DNA of 64,000 bases from Pseudomonas sp. GOM7 (GTDB lineage Bacteria > Pseudomonadota > Gammaproteobacteria > Pseudomonadales > Pseudomonadaceae), in assembly GCF_026723825.1 (NCBI RefSeq), contig NZ_CP113519.1, positions 5,146,001 through 5,210,000 on the forward strand, written 5' to 3'. The notes beneath the pieces are model-generated. The model saw only the letters and a list, made by a program, of their open reading frames with translations. It was not told the origin of the DNA and searched no databases. The number at the start of each line of letters is the position of its first letter. The first letter of the stretch is position 1. Below, piece after piece: positions 56,338 to 64,000 of this stretch. The translations under genes were made by a program, and so were the position numbers.

Positions 56338-57279
56338 ATGCGCCGCAAGATCCCCAGCACCGCCGCACTGGTCGCCTTCGAGGCTGCTGCGCGCCATCAG
56401 AGCTTCACCAAGGCCGCCGATGAGCTCAGCCTGACGCAAAGCGCAATCTGCCGGCAGATCGGTGGACTGGAGAGCTTTCTCAATGTCGAGCTGTTCCGCC
56501 GCTCACGGCGCGGCGTGGTGCTGACCGAGGCCGGCGTCGCCTATAGCCGCAAGGTGGCCGCGCAACTGGATGCGGTGGAGCGCGACACCCTGGCACTGAT
56601 GGGCAACCAGGGCACCAGCAGCATCGAGCTGGCAGTGGTTCCCACCTTCGGCACACAATGGCTGCTGCCGCGTCTGCGCACATTCCAGCAACTGCATCCG
56701 CAGGTAACGGTGCACCTGACCAACCGCACCCGTCCCTTCCTGTTCGCCGACACCCATTTCGATGCCGCCATCTATTACGGCGATGCCGAATGGTCAGGTA
56801 CCGAGGCGCATTTTTTAATGCACGAGCACCTGCTGCCGGTGTGCAGCCCGGCCTTGCTCGGCGAGAGCCCGGTCACAGCCGAGCGCATTGCAACGCTACC
56901 ACTGCTGCAGCAGACCACTCGCCCCTATGCCTGGCGCCAATGGTTCGCGGCTCAGGGCATGAATGTCTCCCGTGACATGACCGGCCCGCGCCTGGAGCTG
57001 TTTTCCATGCTCGCCCAGGCCGCGCGACACGAAATGGGTGTGGCGCTGATTCCGCCCTTCCTGATCCAGCGCGAGCTGCAGGATGGCAGCCTGGTGATCG
57101 CCCTCGATCGTGCGGTACCGAACAACGATCGCGCCTATTACCTGATGGTGCCGGAGCGCAAGGCCGAGTCGGCGGCGCTCAAGGCCTTCCGCGACTGGCT
57201 CCTGCTGCAAGCAAGCGCCTACCGCGAGGGCGAGCTCCAGCGCCACGAAGATGGCAAGAGAAAGTCAAAAAAGTCATGA
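56338..57279 (+). CDS. gcdR: LysR-family regulator of glutarate catabolism
   Basis: The protein has 313 aa. The N-terminal HTH is in SFTKAADELSLTQSAICRQI, followed by GGLESFLNVELFRRSRRGV, and the C-terminal effector domain shows SIELAVVPTFGTQWLLPRLR. It is of the GcvA-like class. Divergent from gcdH, so it probably controls gcdHG; in P. putida GcdR responds to glutarate. The highly basic tail (HEDGKRKSKKS) is unusual but short. Confidence 0.88.
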   Translation: MRRKIPSTAALVAFEAAARHQSFTKAADELSLTQSAICRQIGGLESFLNVELFRRSRRGVVLTEAGVAYSRKVAAQLDAVERDTLALMGNQGTSSIELAVVPTFGTQWLLPRLRTFQQLHPQVTVHLTNRTRPFLFADTHFDAAIYYGDAEWSGTEAHFLMHEHLLPVCSPALLGESPVTAERIATLPLLQQTTRPYAWRQWFAAQGMNVSRDMTGPRLELFSMLAQAARHEMGVALIPPFLIQRELQDGSLVIALDRAVPNNDRAYYLMVPERKAESAALKAFRDWLLLQASAYREGELQRHEDGKRKSKKS

Positions 57280-57696
57280 GCAAGACGGGTAGCAACAAAT
57301 TGGTCACACTACAGCGCCACTCTTGAGCCAATGCGCGCCATGCCCAGTACTTTCGGGTGATTCCACAATTTTGAACGCCCCGTTCGTGACTTTTCACACT
57401 GCAGCCAATGCGACCAACGGTCATTCGCTCGATGAATGCCGCGCGTGCAGCACAAAGCCCGTAAAACCTGCTGTTCCCCAGAGATGACGCGGGCTTGCCG
57501 CAGTATAAAAATCCCTCATAGACCCATTACTTGTAGTAATCCATTTTTTTTACTCCATAACTTCTTGTAAGGGTCTGCATTCGATTGCACAATCGCCGCG
57601 CCCGCCCTCTTCCGGCAGGTGTTGTGCTGATCCCCAATCGCCGGCGCGCCAGCGCAGTGCACCGGTTCACAAAAAAGATCACGCAGGAGATTAGAA
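57280..57696. other. Promoter region upstream of the transhydrogenase operon
   Basis: No gene is present. The inverted repeat ATTAC-ttgta-GTAAT lies at 57527-57541, followed by an AT-rich tract (ccattttttttactccataac). These are the candidates for the pnt promoter and its regulator site. CAGGAGA at 57684-57690 is the ribosome site for the GTG start. Confidence 0.4.
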
Positions 57697-58818
57697 GTGC
57701 ACATTGGTGTTCCTCTCGAAACCCATGCTGGGGAGACGCGGGTTGCCGCGACGCCCGAGACCGTCAAGAAACTGGTTGGCCAAGGCCACCAGGTGACCGT
57801 CCAGACCGGCGCCGGCATCAGCGCCAGCATCCCGGACAGCGCCTATGAAGCCGCTGGCGCCACCATTGGCAACGATGCGGCCGCCTTCGGCGCCGACCTG
57901 GTGCTCAAGGTGGTCGCGCCGACCGACGCCGAACTGGCGCAGATGAAGAACGGCGCCGTGCTGGTGGGCATGCTCAACCCCTTCTGCAACGACACCATTG
58001 CGCGCATGAACGCCCGCGGCATCACCGCCTTCGCCCTGGAGGCCGCGCCGCGTACCTCCCGCGCGCAGAGCCTGGACGTGCTGAGCTCGCAGGCCAACAT
58101 CGCCGGCTACAAGGCCGTGATGCTCGCCGCCAACCACTATCCGCGCTTCATGCCCATGCTGATGACCGCCGCCGGTACGGTGAAGGCCGCCCGCGTGCTG
58201 ATCCTCGGTGCCGGCGTCGCCGGCCTGCAGGCCATCGCCACAGCCAAACGCCTGGGTGCGGTGATCGAGGCCTCCGACGTGCGCCCGGCCGTGAAGGAGC
58301 AGATCGAGTCGCTCGGCGCCAAGTTCGTCGACGTGCCGTTCGAGACCGACGAGGAGCGCGAATGCGCCCAGGGCGTGGGCGGCTACGCCCGGCCGATGCC
58401 GGCCTCGTGGATGGAACGCCAGGCCAAGGCCGTGCACGAGCGCGCCAAGCAGGCCGATATCGTCATCACCACCGCGTTGATCCCGGGCCGCAAGGCACCG
58501 ACGCTGCTGCACGAAGCCACCGTACAGGAAATGAAGCCGGGCTCCGTGGTCATCGACCTGGCCGCCGCTCAGGGCGGCAACTGCCCGCTGACCGAAGCCG
58601 ACCAGGTGGTGGTCAAGCATGGCGTCACCTTCGTCGGCCATACCAACCTGGCCGCCCTGGTGCCGGCAGATGCCTCCGCCCTGTATGCACGCAACCTGCT
58701 GGACTTCCTCAAGCTCGTGATCGACAAGGAAGGCCAGTTCCAGCTCAACCTCGAAGACGACATCGTCGCGGCCTGCCTGATGTGCAACGCCGGCGAAGTC
58801 GTGCGCAAGAACAGCTAA
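57697..58818 (+). CDS. pntAA: NAD(P) transhydrogenase alpha-1 subunit (NAD-binding domain I)
   Basis: The protein has 373 aa from a GTG at 57697. N-terminal HIGVPLETHAGETRVAATPE, the Rossmann motif VLILGAGVAGLQAIATAKRL, RQAKAVHERAKQADIVITTA and GSVVIDLAAAQGGNCPLTEA fit domain I of the proton-translocating transhydrogenase. This split gene form (alpha1, alpha2, beta) is usual in Pseudomonas. The complex makes NADPH from NADH with the proton motive force. Confidence 0.96.
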   Translation: MHIGVPLETHAGETRVAATPETVKKLVGQGHQVTVQTGAGISASIPDSAYEAAGATIGNDAAAFGADLVLKVVAPTDAELAQMKNGAVLVGMLNPFCNDTIARMNARGITAFALEAAPRTSRAQSLDVLSSQANIAGYKAVMLAANHYPRFMPMLMTAAGTVKAARVLILGAGVAGLQAIATAKRLGAVIEASDVRPAVKEQIESLGAKFVDVPFETDEERECAQGVGGYARPMPASWMERQAKAVHERAKQADIVITTALIPGRKAPTLLHEATVQEMKPGSVVIDLAAAQGGNCPLTEADQVVVKHGVTFVGHTNLAALVPADASALYARNLLDFLKLVIDKEGQFQLNLEDDIVAACLMCNAGEVVRKNS

Positions 58819-58829
58819 GGAGTAGGGAC

Positions 58830-59141
58830 ATGGATCTGATTTCCGACGGCATCTACAACCTGATCATCTTCGTGCTGGCCATCTACGTCGGCTACCACGT
58901 GGTGTGGAACGTCACCCCGGCCCTGCACACCCCGCTGATGGCCGTGACCAACGCCATTTCCGCCATCGTCATCGTCGGCGCCATGCTGGCCGCCGCGCTC
59001 ACCGTCACCCCGCTGGGCAAGGCCATGGGCACCCTGGCCGTGGCCCTGGCGGCGGTGAACGTATTCGGTGGCTTCCTGGTCACCCGGCGCATGCTGGAAA
59101 TGTTCAAGAAGAAGGCCCCCAAGGCCCAGGTGGAGAAGTAA
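58830..59141 (+). CDS. pntAB: NAD(P) transhydrogenase alpha-2 subunit (membrane)
   Basis: The protein has 103 aa from the ATG at 58830. Three to four TM segments are visible: NLIIFVLAIYVGYHVVWNVT, LMAVTNAISAIVIVGAMLAA and MGTLAVALAAVNVFGGFLVT. This is the membrane part that the alpha subunit carries as a separate protein here. It starts 11 nt after pntAA and ends 3 nt before pntB. Confidence 0.95.
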   Translation: MDLISDGIYNLIIFVLAIYVGYHVVWNVTPALHTPLMAVTNAISAIVIVGAMLAAALTVTPLGKAMGTLAVALAAVNVFGGFLVTRRMLEMFKKKAPKAQVEK

Positions 59142-59144
59142 GCG

Positions 59145-60581
59145 ATGAGCATGAATCTGATCACCGTTCTCTACCTTGTCGCCTCGGTGTGTTTCATCCA
59201 GGCGCTCAAGGGTCTGTCGCACCCGACCACCTCGCGGCGCGGCAACCTGTTCGGCATGGTCGGCATGGCCATCGCCGTGCTCACCACCGTCGGCCTGATT
59301 CACAAGCTGGGCGCAGAGCTGGCCGTGCAGGGCATCGGCTTCGTCATCGTCGGCCTGCTGGTCGGCGGTACCGCTGGCTCGATCATGGCCAAGCGCGTCG
59401 AGATGACCAAGATGCCGGAACTGGTCGCATTCATGCACAGCATGATCGGCCTGGCCGCCGTGTTCATCGCCATCGCCGCCGTGGTCGAGCCGCAGTCGCT
59501 GGGCATCGTCGCCGCCCTGGGTGATGCGATTCCAGCCGGTAATCGCCTGGAGCTGTTCCTCGGTGCCGCCATCGGCGCCATCACCTTCTCCGGTTCGGTG
59601 ATCGCCTTCGGCAAGCTGTCGGGCAAGTACAAGTTCCGCCTGTTCCAGGGCGCGCCCGTGGTGTTCAAGGGCCAGCACCTGCTGAACCTGCTGGTGGGCA
59701 TCGCCATCGTCGCACTGGGCCTGTACTTCACCTTCACCGGCGACATCCGCGCCTTCGCCATCCTGGTGGCCCTGGCCTTCGTCATCGGCGTGCTGATCAT
59801 CATCCCCATCGGCGGCGCCGACATGCCGGTGGTGGTGTCGATGCTCAACAGCTACTCGGGCTGGGCAGCGGCCGGTATCGGCTTCTCGCTGAACAACTCC
59901 ATGCTGATCGTCGCCGGCTCCCTGGTGGGCTCCTCGGGCGCCATCCTCTCGTACATCATGTGCAAGGCGATGAACCGCTCGTTCTTCAACGTCATCCTCG
60001 GCGGTTTCGGTGCCGATGCCGACGCGGGTGCCGCCGCGGGCAGCCAGGAGCAACGCAGCGTCAAGTCGGGTTCCTCCGACGACGCCGCCTTCCTGCTGAC
60101 CAACGCCGACACCGTGGTCATCGTCCCCGGTTACGGCCTGGCAGTGGCCCGTGCCCAGCACGCGCTGATGGAGCTGGCGGAGAAGCTGACCCACCGCGGC
60201 GTCACCGTGAAGTACGCGATCCACCCGGTGGCCGGTCGTATGCCGGGCCATATGAACGTGCTGCTGGCCGAGGCCGAGGTGCCCTACGAGCAGGTGTTCG
60301 AGATGGAGGACATCAACTCCGAATTCGGGCAGACCGACGTGGTGCTGGTGCTTGGCGCCAACGACGTGGTCAACCCGGCGGCGAAGAACGATCCGAAGTC
60401 GCCGATCGCCGGCATGCCGATCCTCGAGGCGTACAAGGCCAAAACCGTGATCGTCAACAAGCGCTCGATGGCCAGCGGCTACGCCGGCCTGGACAATGAA
60501 CTGTTCTACATGGACAAGACCATGATGGTCTTCGGTGATGCCAAGAAGGTCATCGAGGACATGGTCAAGGCCGTTGAATAA
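59145..60581 (+). CDS. pntB: NAD(P) transhydrogenase beta subunit
   Basis: The protein has 478 aa. Eight or nine TM segments (from LITVLYLVASVCFIQALKGL to about residue 275) precede the NADP-binding domain III with VIVPGYGLAVARAQHALMEL, KYAIHPVAGRMPGHMNVLLA and VVLVLGANDVVNPAAKND. It carries the proton channel and the NADP site. Last gene of the operon, followed by a strong terminator. Confidence 0.96.
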   Translation: MSMNLITVLYLVASVCFIQALKGLSHPTTSRRGNLFGMVGMAIAVLTTVGLIHKLGAELAVQGIGFVIVGLLVGGTAGSIMAKRVEMTKMPELVAFMHSMIGLAAVFIAIAAVVEPQSLGIVAALGDAIPAGNRLELFLGAAIGAITFSGSVIAFGKLSGKYKFRLFQGAPVVFKGQHLLNLLVGIAIVALGLYFTFTGDIRAFAILVALAFVIGVLIIIPIGGADMPVVVSMLNSYSGWAAAGIGFSLNNSMLIVAGSLVGSSGAILSYIMCKAMNRSFFNVILGGFGADADAGAAAGSQEQRSVKSGSSDDAAFLLTNADTVVIVPGYGLAVARAQHALMELAEKLTHRGVTVKYAIHPVAGRMPGHMNVLLAEAEVPYEQVFEMEDINSEFGQTDVVLVLGANDVVNPAAKNDPKSPIAGMPILEAYKAKTVIVNKRSMASGYAGLDNELFYMDKTMMVFGDAKKVIEDMVKAVE

Positions 60582-60601
60582 GCGCTGACCAACCCGACAG
60601 G

Positions 60602-60627
60602 AAACCCGGCCTCGTGCCGGGTTTTTT
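60602..60627 (+). terminator. Rho-independent terminator of the pnt operon
   Basis: AAACCCGGC-ctcgt-GCCGGGTTT followed by a T run. Confidence 0.93.
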
Positions 60628-60686
60628 GTGTCCGGGTTCTCGGGAAAAATTGATTTTCAGGTCAGAAACAAAAGCCAATCAATTCC

Positions 60687-60800
60687 AAACTGTACTGCTT
60701 GAAAGGCTGTATTTTTTGGGTTGCACCCAGTTAAAAACACTGAGAATTATGGTTGCACCCAGTATTTTCACTTATTACCGGTACAGTTAAATCAAATTTT
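60687..60800 (+). promoter_or_regulatory. Repeat-rich regulatory region upstream of the DUF1127 gene
   Basis: The sequence is AT-rich, unlike its surroundings. GGTTGCACCCAGT occurs twice, at 60719-60731 and 60751-60763, 32 nt apart (about three helical turns). AACTGTAC occurs inverted, at 60688-60695 (plus) and 60781-60788 (minus). This suggests cooperative regulator sites. The regulator is not in the window. Confidence 0.6.
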
Positions 60801-60937
60801 TATATAACAGTTACAAAGCAACCTATCTAATAGCACGACAATTTTCTCCATCTGTGACTACTGGGTCTTCTCTGCGCTCGGGATAATTTGCCCATCGACA
60901 GCAAACACACCCCGCCACAAGCGGAAGGATGAACATC

Positions 60938-61153
60938 ATGGAACGTACCCTCAGTTCCGCCCTGCTCCAGACCCACAGCGCCGCCAGTGACAAGTCCCCC
61001 TGGCCGCTCCGCGTGATCGCCACCGTCACCCAGTGGCAGCGCCGCATCGTCAGCCGTCGTCAACTGGCTCGACTCGATGCCCGCCTGCTGGCCGACGCCG
61101 GCATCACCGAAGATCAGCGTTACCTCGAACTGCAGAAGCCGTTCTGGCGCTGA
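60938..61153 (+). CDS. DUF1127 domain-containing small protein
   Basis: The protein has 71 aa from the ATG at 60938; an earlier ATG at 60929 lies within the ribosome site. The DUF1127 motif is in the C-terminal half: WQRRIVSRRQLARLDARLLA, DAGITEDQRYLELQKPFWR. Such short arginine-rich proteins bind RNA or act in carbon/nitrogen and phosphate responses in other bacteria; the role here is unknown. It is followed by a possible terminator at ~61169-61225. Confidence 0.88.
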   Translation: MERTLSSALLQTHSAASDKSPWPLRVIATVTQWQRRIVSRRQLARLDARLLADAGITEDQRYLELQKPFWR

Positions 61154-61293
61154 TACCCCTTTGCTCCATCCCGTTACGGGATCTTCTGAGAGCTCTACCG
61201 TCTCTGCGCGGTAGGGCTTTCGTTTTATTCACGCCCTGCATAAGCTCGCCTGACCGCTCAACGATAACGAGGCGGCATTTTCGGAGCCTTGCC

Positions 61294-61614
61294 ATGCACA
61301 TCCGTTACCTGATCAGCCTCACCCTCCTGATGACACTGGCAGGCGCTGCCTCTGCGAGCAGCTTCGTCGCCACCACCGATACCCTCGGCAGTGCCTTGGC
61401 GGGCAGCGCAGAAGCCAGCTCGGACGCCACCTCCTCGCTGCGCGACAGCAAGGTCGTGCAAGCCGCCCAGGATGATGCCGCCAGCTTCATCGCCAGCAAT
61501 GGCCAGGTGCGCGGGGTTCGACTGGAAAGTGCACTGCGCTATCTGCGGAGCCAGTCGGCGGCCCTGCAAAGCGTCAGCGACCTGCAACTGGCCAGCGCCA
61601 TCCTCGCGCGCTGA
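61294..61614 (+). CDS. DUF2388 domain-containing secreted protein, copy 1
   Basis: The protein has 106 aa. A signal peptide (MHIRYLISLTLLMTLAGAASA) is followed by SSFVATTDTLGSALAGSAEA, SSLRDSKVVQAAQDDAASFI and LQSVSDLQLASAILAR. This is the DUF2388/TIGR02448 family, restricted to Pseudomonas and relatives as I recall, usually in tandem copies. Its function is unknown. The next gene is a paralogue of the same length, 124 nt on. Confidence 0.85.
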   Translation: MHIRYLISLTLLMTLAGAASASSFVATTDTLGSALAGSAEASSDATSSLRDSKVVQAAQDDAASFIASNGQVRGVRLESALRYLRSQSAALQSVSDLQLASAILAR

Positions 61615-61738
61615 ATGCACCGCGCCGCTGCTGACCGCCGCGCCTTCGCCCCGTAAACTACGGCGACACCCTCGCCAGCGGAACCGCGCTGGCCAGGGCG
61701 CGTCCAATCGTCCGTCCTGCAGTTCCCGGAGCTATCTC

Positions 61739-62059
61739 ATGCGTCGTTCACTCGTCATCGCCCTAGCTGCCTGCGCCCTGTTCAGCGGTATCGCCCAGGC
61801 GCAAACCGTGGTCGCCACCAGTAACATCGTGGTGCGCGCCCTGGATCGCAGCATCAACTTCACCTCCGATACCACCACCTCGATACGTGACATGAAAGCC
61901 GTGGTACAGGCCCGTGACGATGCCGCCAGCTTCGTCGCCAGCGCTGGCGAGATTCGCGGCGCACAACTGGAAGCTGCGCTGCAAACCCTCCGCCAGCAAT
62001 TGCCCGAGGCGCAAAGCGCCAGCGATCTGCAACTGGCCGAAGCCATCCTCGCCCTGTGA
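61739..62059 (+). CDS. DUF2388 domain-containing secreted protein, copy 2
   Basis: The protein has 106 aa: signal peptide MRRSLVIALAACALFSGIAQA, then QTVVATSNIVVRALDRSINF, TTSIRDMKAVVQARDDAASF and SDLQLAEAILAL. It aligns with copy 1 across its length (VVATS/FVATT, RDDAASFVAS/QDDAASFIAS, SASDLQLA/SVSDLQLA). Its stop overlaps the next gene's GTG start by 4 nt (GTGA), so the two are co-translated. Confidence 0.87.
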   Translation: MRRSLVIALAACALFSGIAQAQTVVATSNIVVRALDRSINFTSDTTTSIRDMKAVVQARDDAASFVASAGEIRGAQLEAALQTLRQQLPEAQSASDLQLAEAILAL

Positions 62060-64000
62060 TACGCCTTGCCGCCTGGTGCTGCGGCGCGCTGCTGGCCCTG
62101 GCCGCAGGCGTCGCCCAGGCGCAATTGCGATTGACCCTGGACAACCGCGGCCTCGACGCCGGCCAACGCCAGGCCAGCCATGCTCTGCTTGACGAGGCCA
62201 TGGCAGCACTGCCGCCGCGCTTCGTCGAACGCCTGGATCGCCAGGTGCGGGTCAGTTGGCGCGCCGACATGCCGGCCGAGGTGTACGGCCAGGTCGGGCG
62301 CTATAGCGGTATCGAACTCAACGCCGGACTGCTGCCGAAACTGGTCGATGGCTCGGCAGCGCAGAACCGCACCGGTCGCCCCCATGGCACCCAGCGCCAG
62401 GAACTGCTGGCCACCTTGCTGCATGAGCTGACTCATCTCTACGACCGCGCCCGCCTCTGGCCCGCCGCCCAACGCCGGCAGATCGTCCTGTGCCGGCAAC
62501 GCACCAAATCCACAGGGCTGGTCGGGCTGCCAGATGCCTGTCGCGGCCAGACCGAGCGCCGTTTTACCCTCAGCGACGATCCACACCTGCTCGACCTGGC
62601 CGGCTGGCCACAACGGGTCGGTCGGCGCGGCGCGCGTGATATCGACAACGGTCAGGTGGCGCGCAGCCCAGACAGCTACGAGCTAAGCAACCCGCTGGAG
62701 TTCGTCGCAGTCAACCTCGAGTACTTTCTGCTCGACCCCAGTTACGCCTGCCGCCGCCCGTCCCTGGCCCGCTACTTCCGTGAGCATTTCGACTGGACGC
62801 CGCCAAGCCAGCCCTGCGCCGAGGGCTATGCCTACCTCAACGCCGGGCGCGACTTCGCTCGTCAGCCGCTGGCGCGCATAGACCCCGAACGGGTCTACGC
62901 CGTGGACTACCTGTTGGCCGAAGCCAACGACGCCTGGATGAGCCGCTGGGGCCACAGCATGCTGCGCCTGGTGATCTGTGCACCTGGACGACCGCGCGGC
63001 CCGGATTGTCGGTTGGATCTCGACCAGCACCTGGTGCTGTCCTACCGCGCCTTCGTCGGCGATGTGCAACTGTCGAGCTGGGACGGGCTGACCGGCGCCT
63101 ATCCTTCGCGCCTGTTCGTCCTGCCGCTGGAACAGGTGATCGACGAATACACCAAGGTCGAGCTGCGCAGCCTGGCCTCGGTACCGCTGCGCCTGTCGCG
63201 CGACGAACTGGAGCGCCTGGTGGCACGGGCCGCCGAGCAGCACTGGAGCTATGACGGCGACTACTACTTCATCTCCAACAACTGCGCGGTGGAAACCCTC
63301 AAGCTACTGCGCAGCGGTACCGGCAATCCGCGCCTACAAGCCCTCGACAGCATCCTGCCCAACGGCCTGCTGGACATGTTGGCAGCGCGCGGGCTGGCCG
63401 ACACCTCGGTACTGGACGACCCGCGCGAAGCCCTGCGCCTGGGCTACCGCTTCGACTCTTTCCGTGACCGCTACCAGGCCATGTTCGCCGTGCTGCGTCA
63501 GCGCCTGCCGATCACTCAGGACAACGTGGAAACCTGGCTGGCACAACCTGCGCAGCAGCGCCAGCAATGGTTCGCCAAGGCCGACCTGCGCGCCAGCGCC
63601 GCCCTGCTGCTGCTGGAGCAAGCAGCGCTACGCCGACAACTGCTGCTCGCCCAGGACGAACTCAAGCGCCGCTACCTGACCGGCCGCGCGGCCGGCGACC
63701 CGAGCCTGAACAAGGCCGGCGCCGCGCTGGAGCAGATACTGACCAACAGCGGTTTTCTAAGTCGCCCGGCCGAATTGCTCGAAGGCGGCTACGGGCTGCC
63801 GCAGCAACAGGAATGGGAGCGCCTGGAGGCGAGCAGCCGCGAACGCCAGCAGCAACTGCGCCAGCTCAGCGATGAACTGGACGGCGAAGTGCGCAACCTG
63901 TTGCTGCCCGAGCGCCGAGCCGAACTGGAAGCCAACGAAGCCAACCTGCTCGCCCTGGGTGAACACCTGCGTGCCCTGCACAAGGCCAGCGGCGGCCTGC
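62056..64000 (+). CDS. DUF4105 domain-containing envelope protein (3' end outside window)
   Basis: The frame from the GTG at 62056 is open to the window end (648 residues seen). A signal peptide (VIRLAAWCCGALLALAAGVAQA) precedes a domain with a zinc-protease-like HELTH (residues 123-127). The DUF4105-type domain follows: MSRWGHSMLRLV (His300) and FISNNCAVETLKLL (Cys410), a His/Cys pair like that of papain/NlpC-P60 folds. A helical, Gln/Arg-rich C-terminus follows. DUF4105 domains have been linked to lipoprotein N-acylation (Lnb) in other bacteria; for this protein that is only a possibility. It is coupled to the DUF2388 gene upstream. Confidence 0.82.
   Translation, partial: MIRLAAWCCGALLALAAGVAQAQLRLTLDNRGLDAGQRQASHALLDEAMAALPPRFVERLDRQVRVSWRADMPAEVYGQVGRYSGIELNAGLLPKLVDGSAAQNRTGRPHGTQRQELLATLLHELTHLYDRARLWPAAQRRQIVLCRQRTKSTGLVGLPDACRGQTERRFTLSDDPHLLDLAGWPQRVGRRGARDIDNGQVARSPDSYELSNPLEFVAVNLEYFLLDPSYACRRPSLARYFREHFDWTPPSQPCAEGYAYLNAGRDFARQPLARIDPERVYAVDYLLAEANDAWMSRWGHSMLRLVICAPGRPRGPDCRLDLDQHLVLSYRAFVGDVQLSSWDGLTGAYPSRLFVLPLEQVIDEYTKVELRSLASVPLRLSRDELERLVARAAEQHWSYDGDYYFISNNCAVETLKLLRSGTGNPRLQALDSILPNGLLDMLAARGLADTSVLDDPREALRLGYRFDSFRDRYQAMFAVLRQRLPITQDNVETWLAQPAQQRQQWFAKADLRASAALLLLEQAALRRQLLLAQDELKRRYLTGRAAGDPSLNKAGAALEQILTNSGFLSRPAELLEGGYGLPQQQEWERLEASSRERQQQLRQLSDELDGEVRNLLLPERRAELEANEANLLALGEHLRALHKASGGL

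Larger units (their letters stand above)
60582..60937. other. Gene-free region between pntB and the DUF1127 gene
   Basis: It holds the pnt terminator and the repeat-rich regulatory region (60687-60800). 60840-60920 is ordinary. GGAAGGA at 60922-60928 is the ribosome site for 60938. Confidence 0.5.

Noticed and set aside
58815..60251. 478-aa His/Asp-rich open frame, minus strand
   Set aside because: Shadow of pntAB-pntB; the repetitive His/Asp/Gly composition is that of a reversed membrane gene.

Overview
The window is a gamma-proteobacterial chromosome segment from the genus Pseudomonas, most likely the P. mendocina/oleovorans/alcaliphila branch. The evidence is high GC, an rRNA operon of Pseudomonas type, Crc, AlgC, and the gene order rpmG-rpmB ... 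radC-coaBC-dut-algC-argB ... pyrE-crc ... rph-yicC-gmk-rpoZ-spoT-ridA ... oxyR-recG ... hupA-rubB-rubA ... phoR-phoB-ubiA-ubiC ... rrn, which follows the order I know from P. aeruginosa and P. putida. The species is an inference.

Layout. 1-5600: a partial FAD oxidoreductase and an AraC regulator, divergent from a membrane fatty acid desaturase, then a large 7TMR-DISM/PAS/GGDEF/EAL protein. 5600-7860: a gene-poor region of dispersed repeats interrupted by an IS110-family (IS1111-group) insertion sequence. 7863-16280: ribosomal proteins L33/L28, an orphan peptide-binding protein, radC, and the CoA, dUTP, phosphomannomutase and arginine genes. 16387-25308: pyrE, crc, rph, yicC, gmk, rpoZ, spoT, ridA and small envelope genes. 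25327-34709: a LysE-type exporter with an AraC regulator and an SDR, the exbB-exbD-tonB operon, oxyR-recG, and a YbaK/HDOD fusion. 34897-47645: small conserved proteins, HU, rubredoxin and its reductase, a CoA-transferase, a DMT exporter, an outer-membrane protein, a CorC-like protein, PhoR/PhoB, UbiA/UbiC. 47804-53624: one complete rRNA operon on the minus strand (16S, tRNA-Ile, tRNA-Ala, 23S, 5S) with three tandem promoters and two terminators. 53697-57279: glutarate catabolism (CoA-transferase, gcdH, divergent gcdR). 57697-60581: pntAA-pntAB-pntB transhydrogenase. 60938-64000: a DUF1127 protein, two tandem DUF2388 proteins and a DUF4105 protein that runs off the window.

Most of the window is ordinary housekeeping sequence. 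The best signal is in the insertion sequence at 6324-7677. Its right non-coding end can be read as a bridge (seeker) RNA whose target guides match the chromosomal flanks and whose donor guides match the element's own ends. Other points worth checking are a second copy of the 5S tail plus terminator after the rRNA operon, a perfect 20-bp hairpin between two divergent genes at 40345-40388, spaced direct repeats upstream of the DUF1127 gene, and the DUF2388-DUF2388-DUF4105 envelope operon.

No CRISPR array, prophage, toxin-antitoxin pair or defence island was seen. All calls come from reading the sequence and recalled family knowledge; no database search was run.
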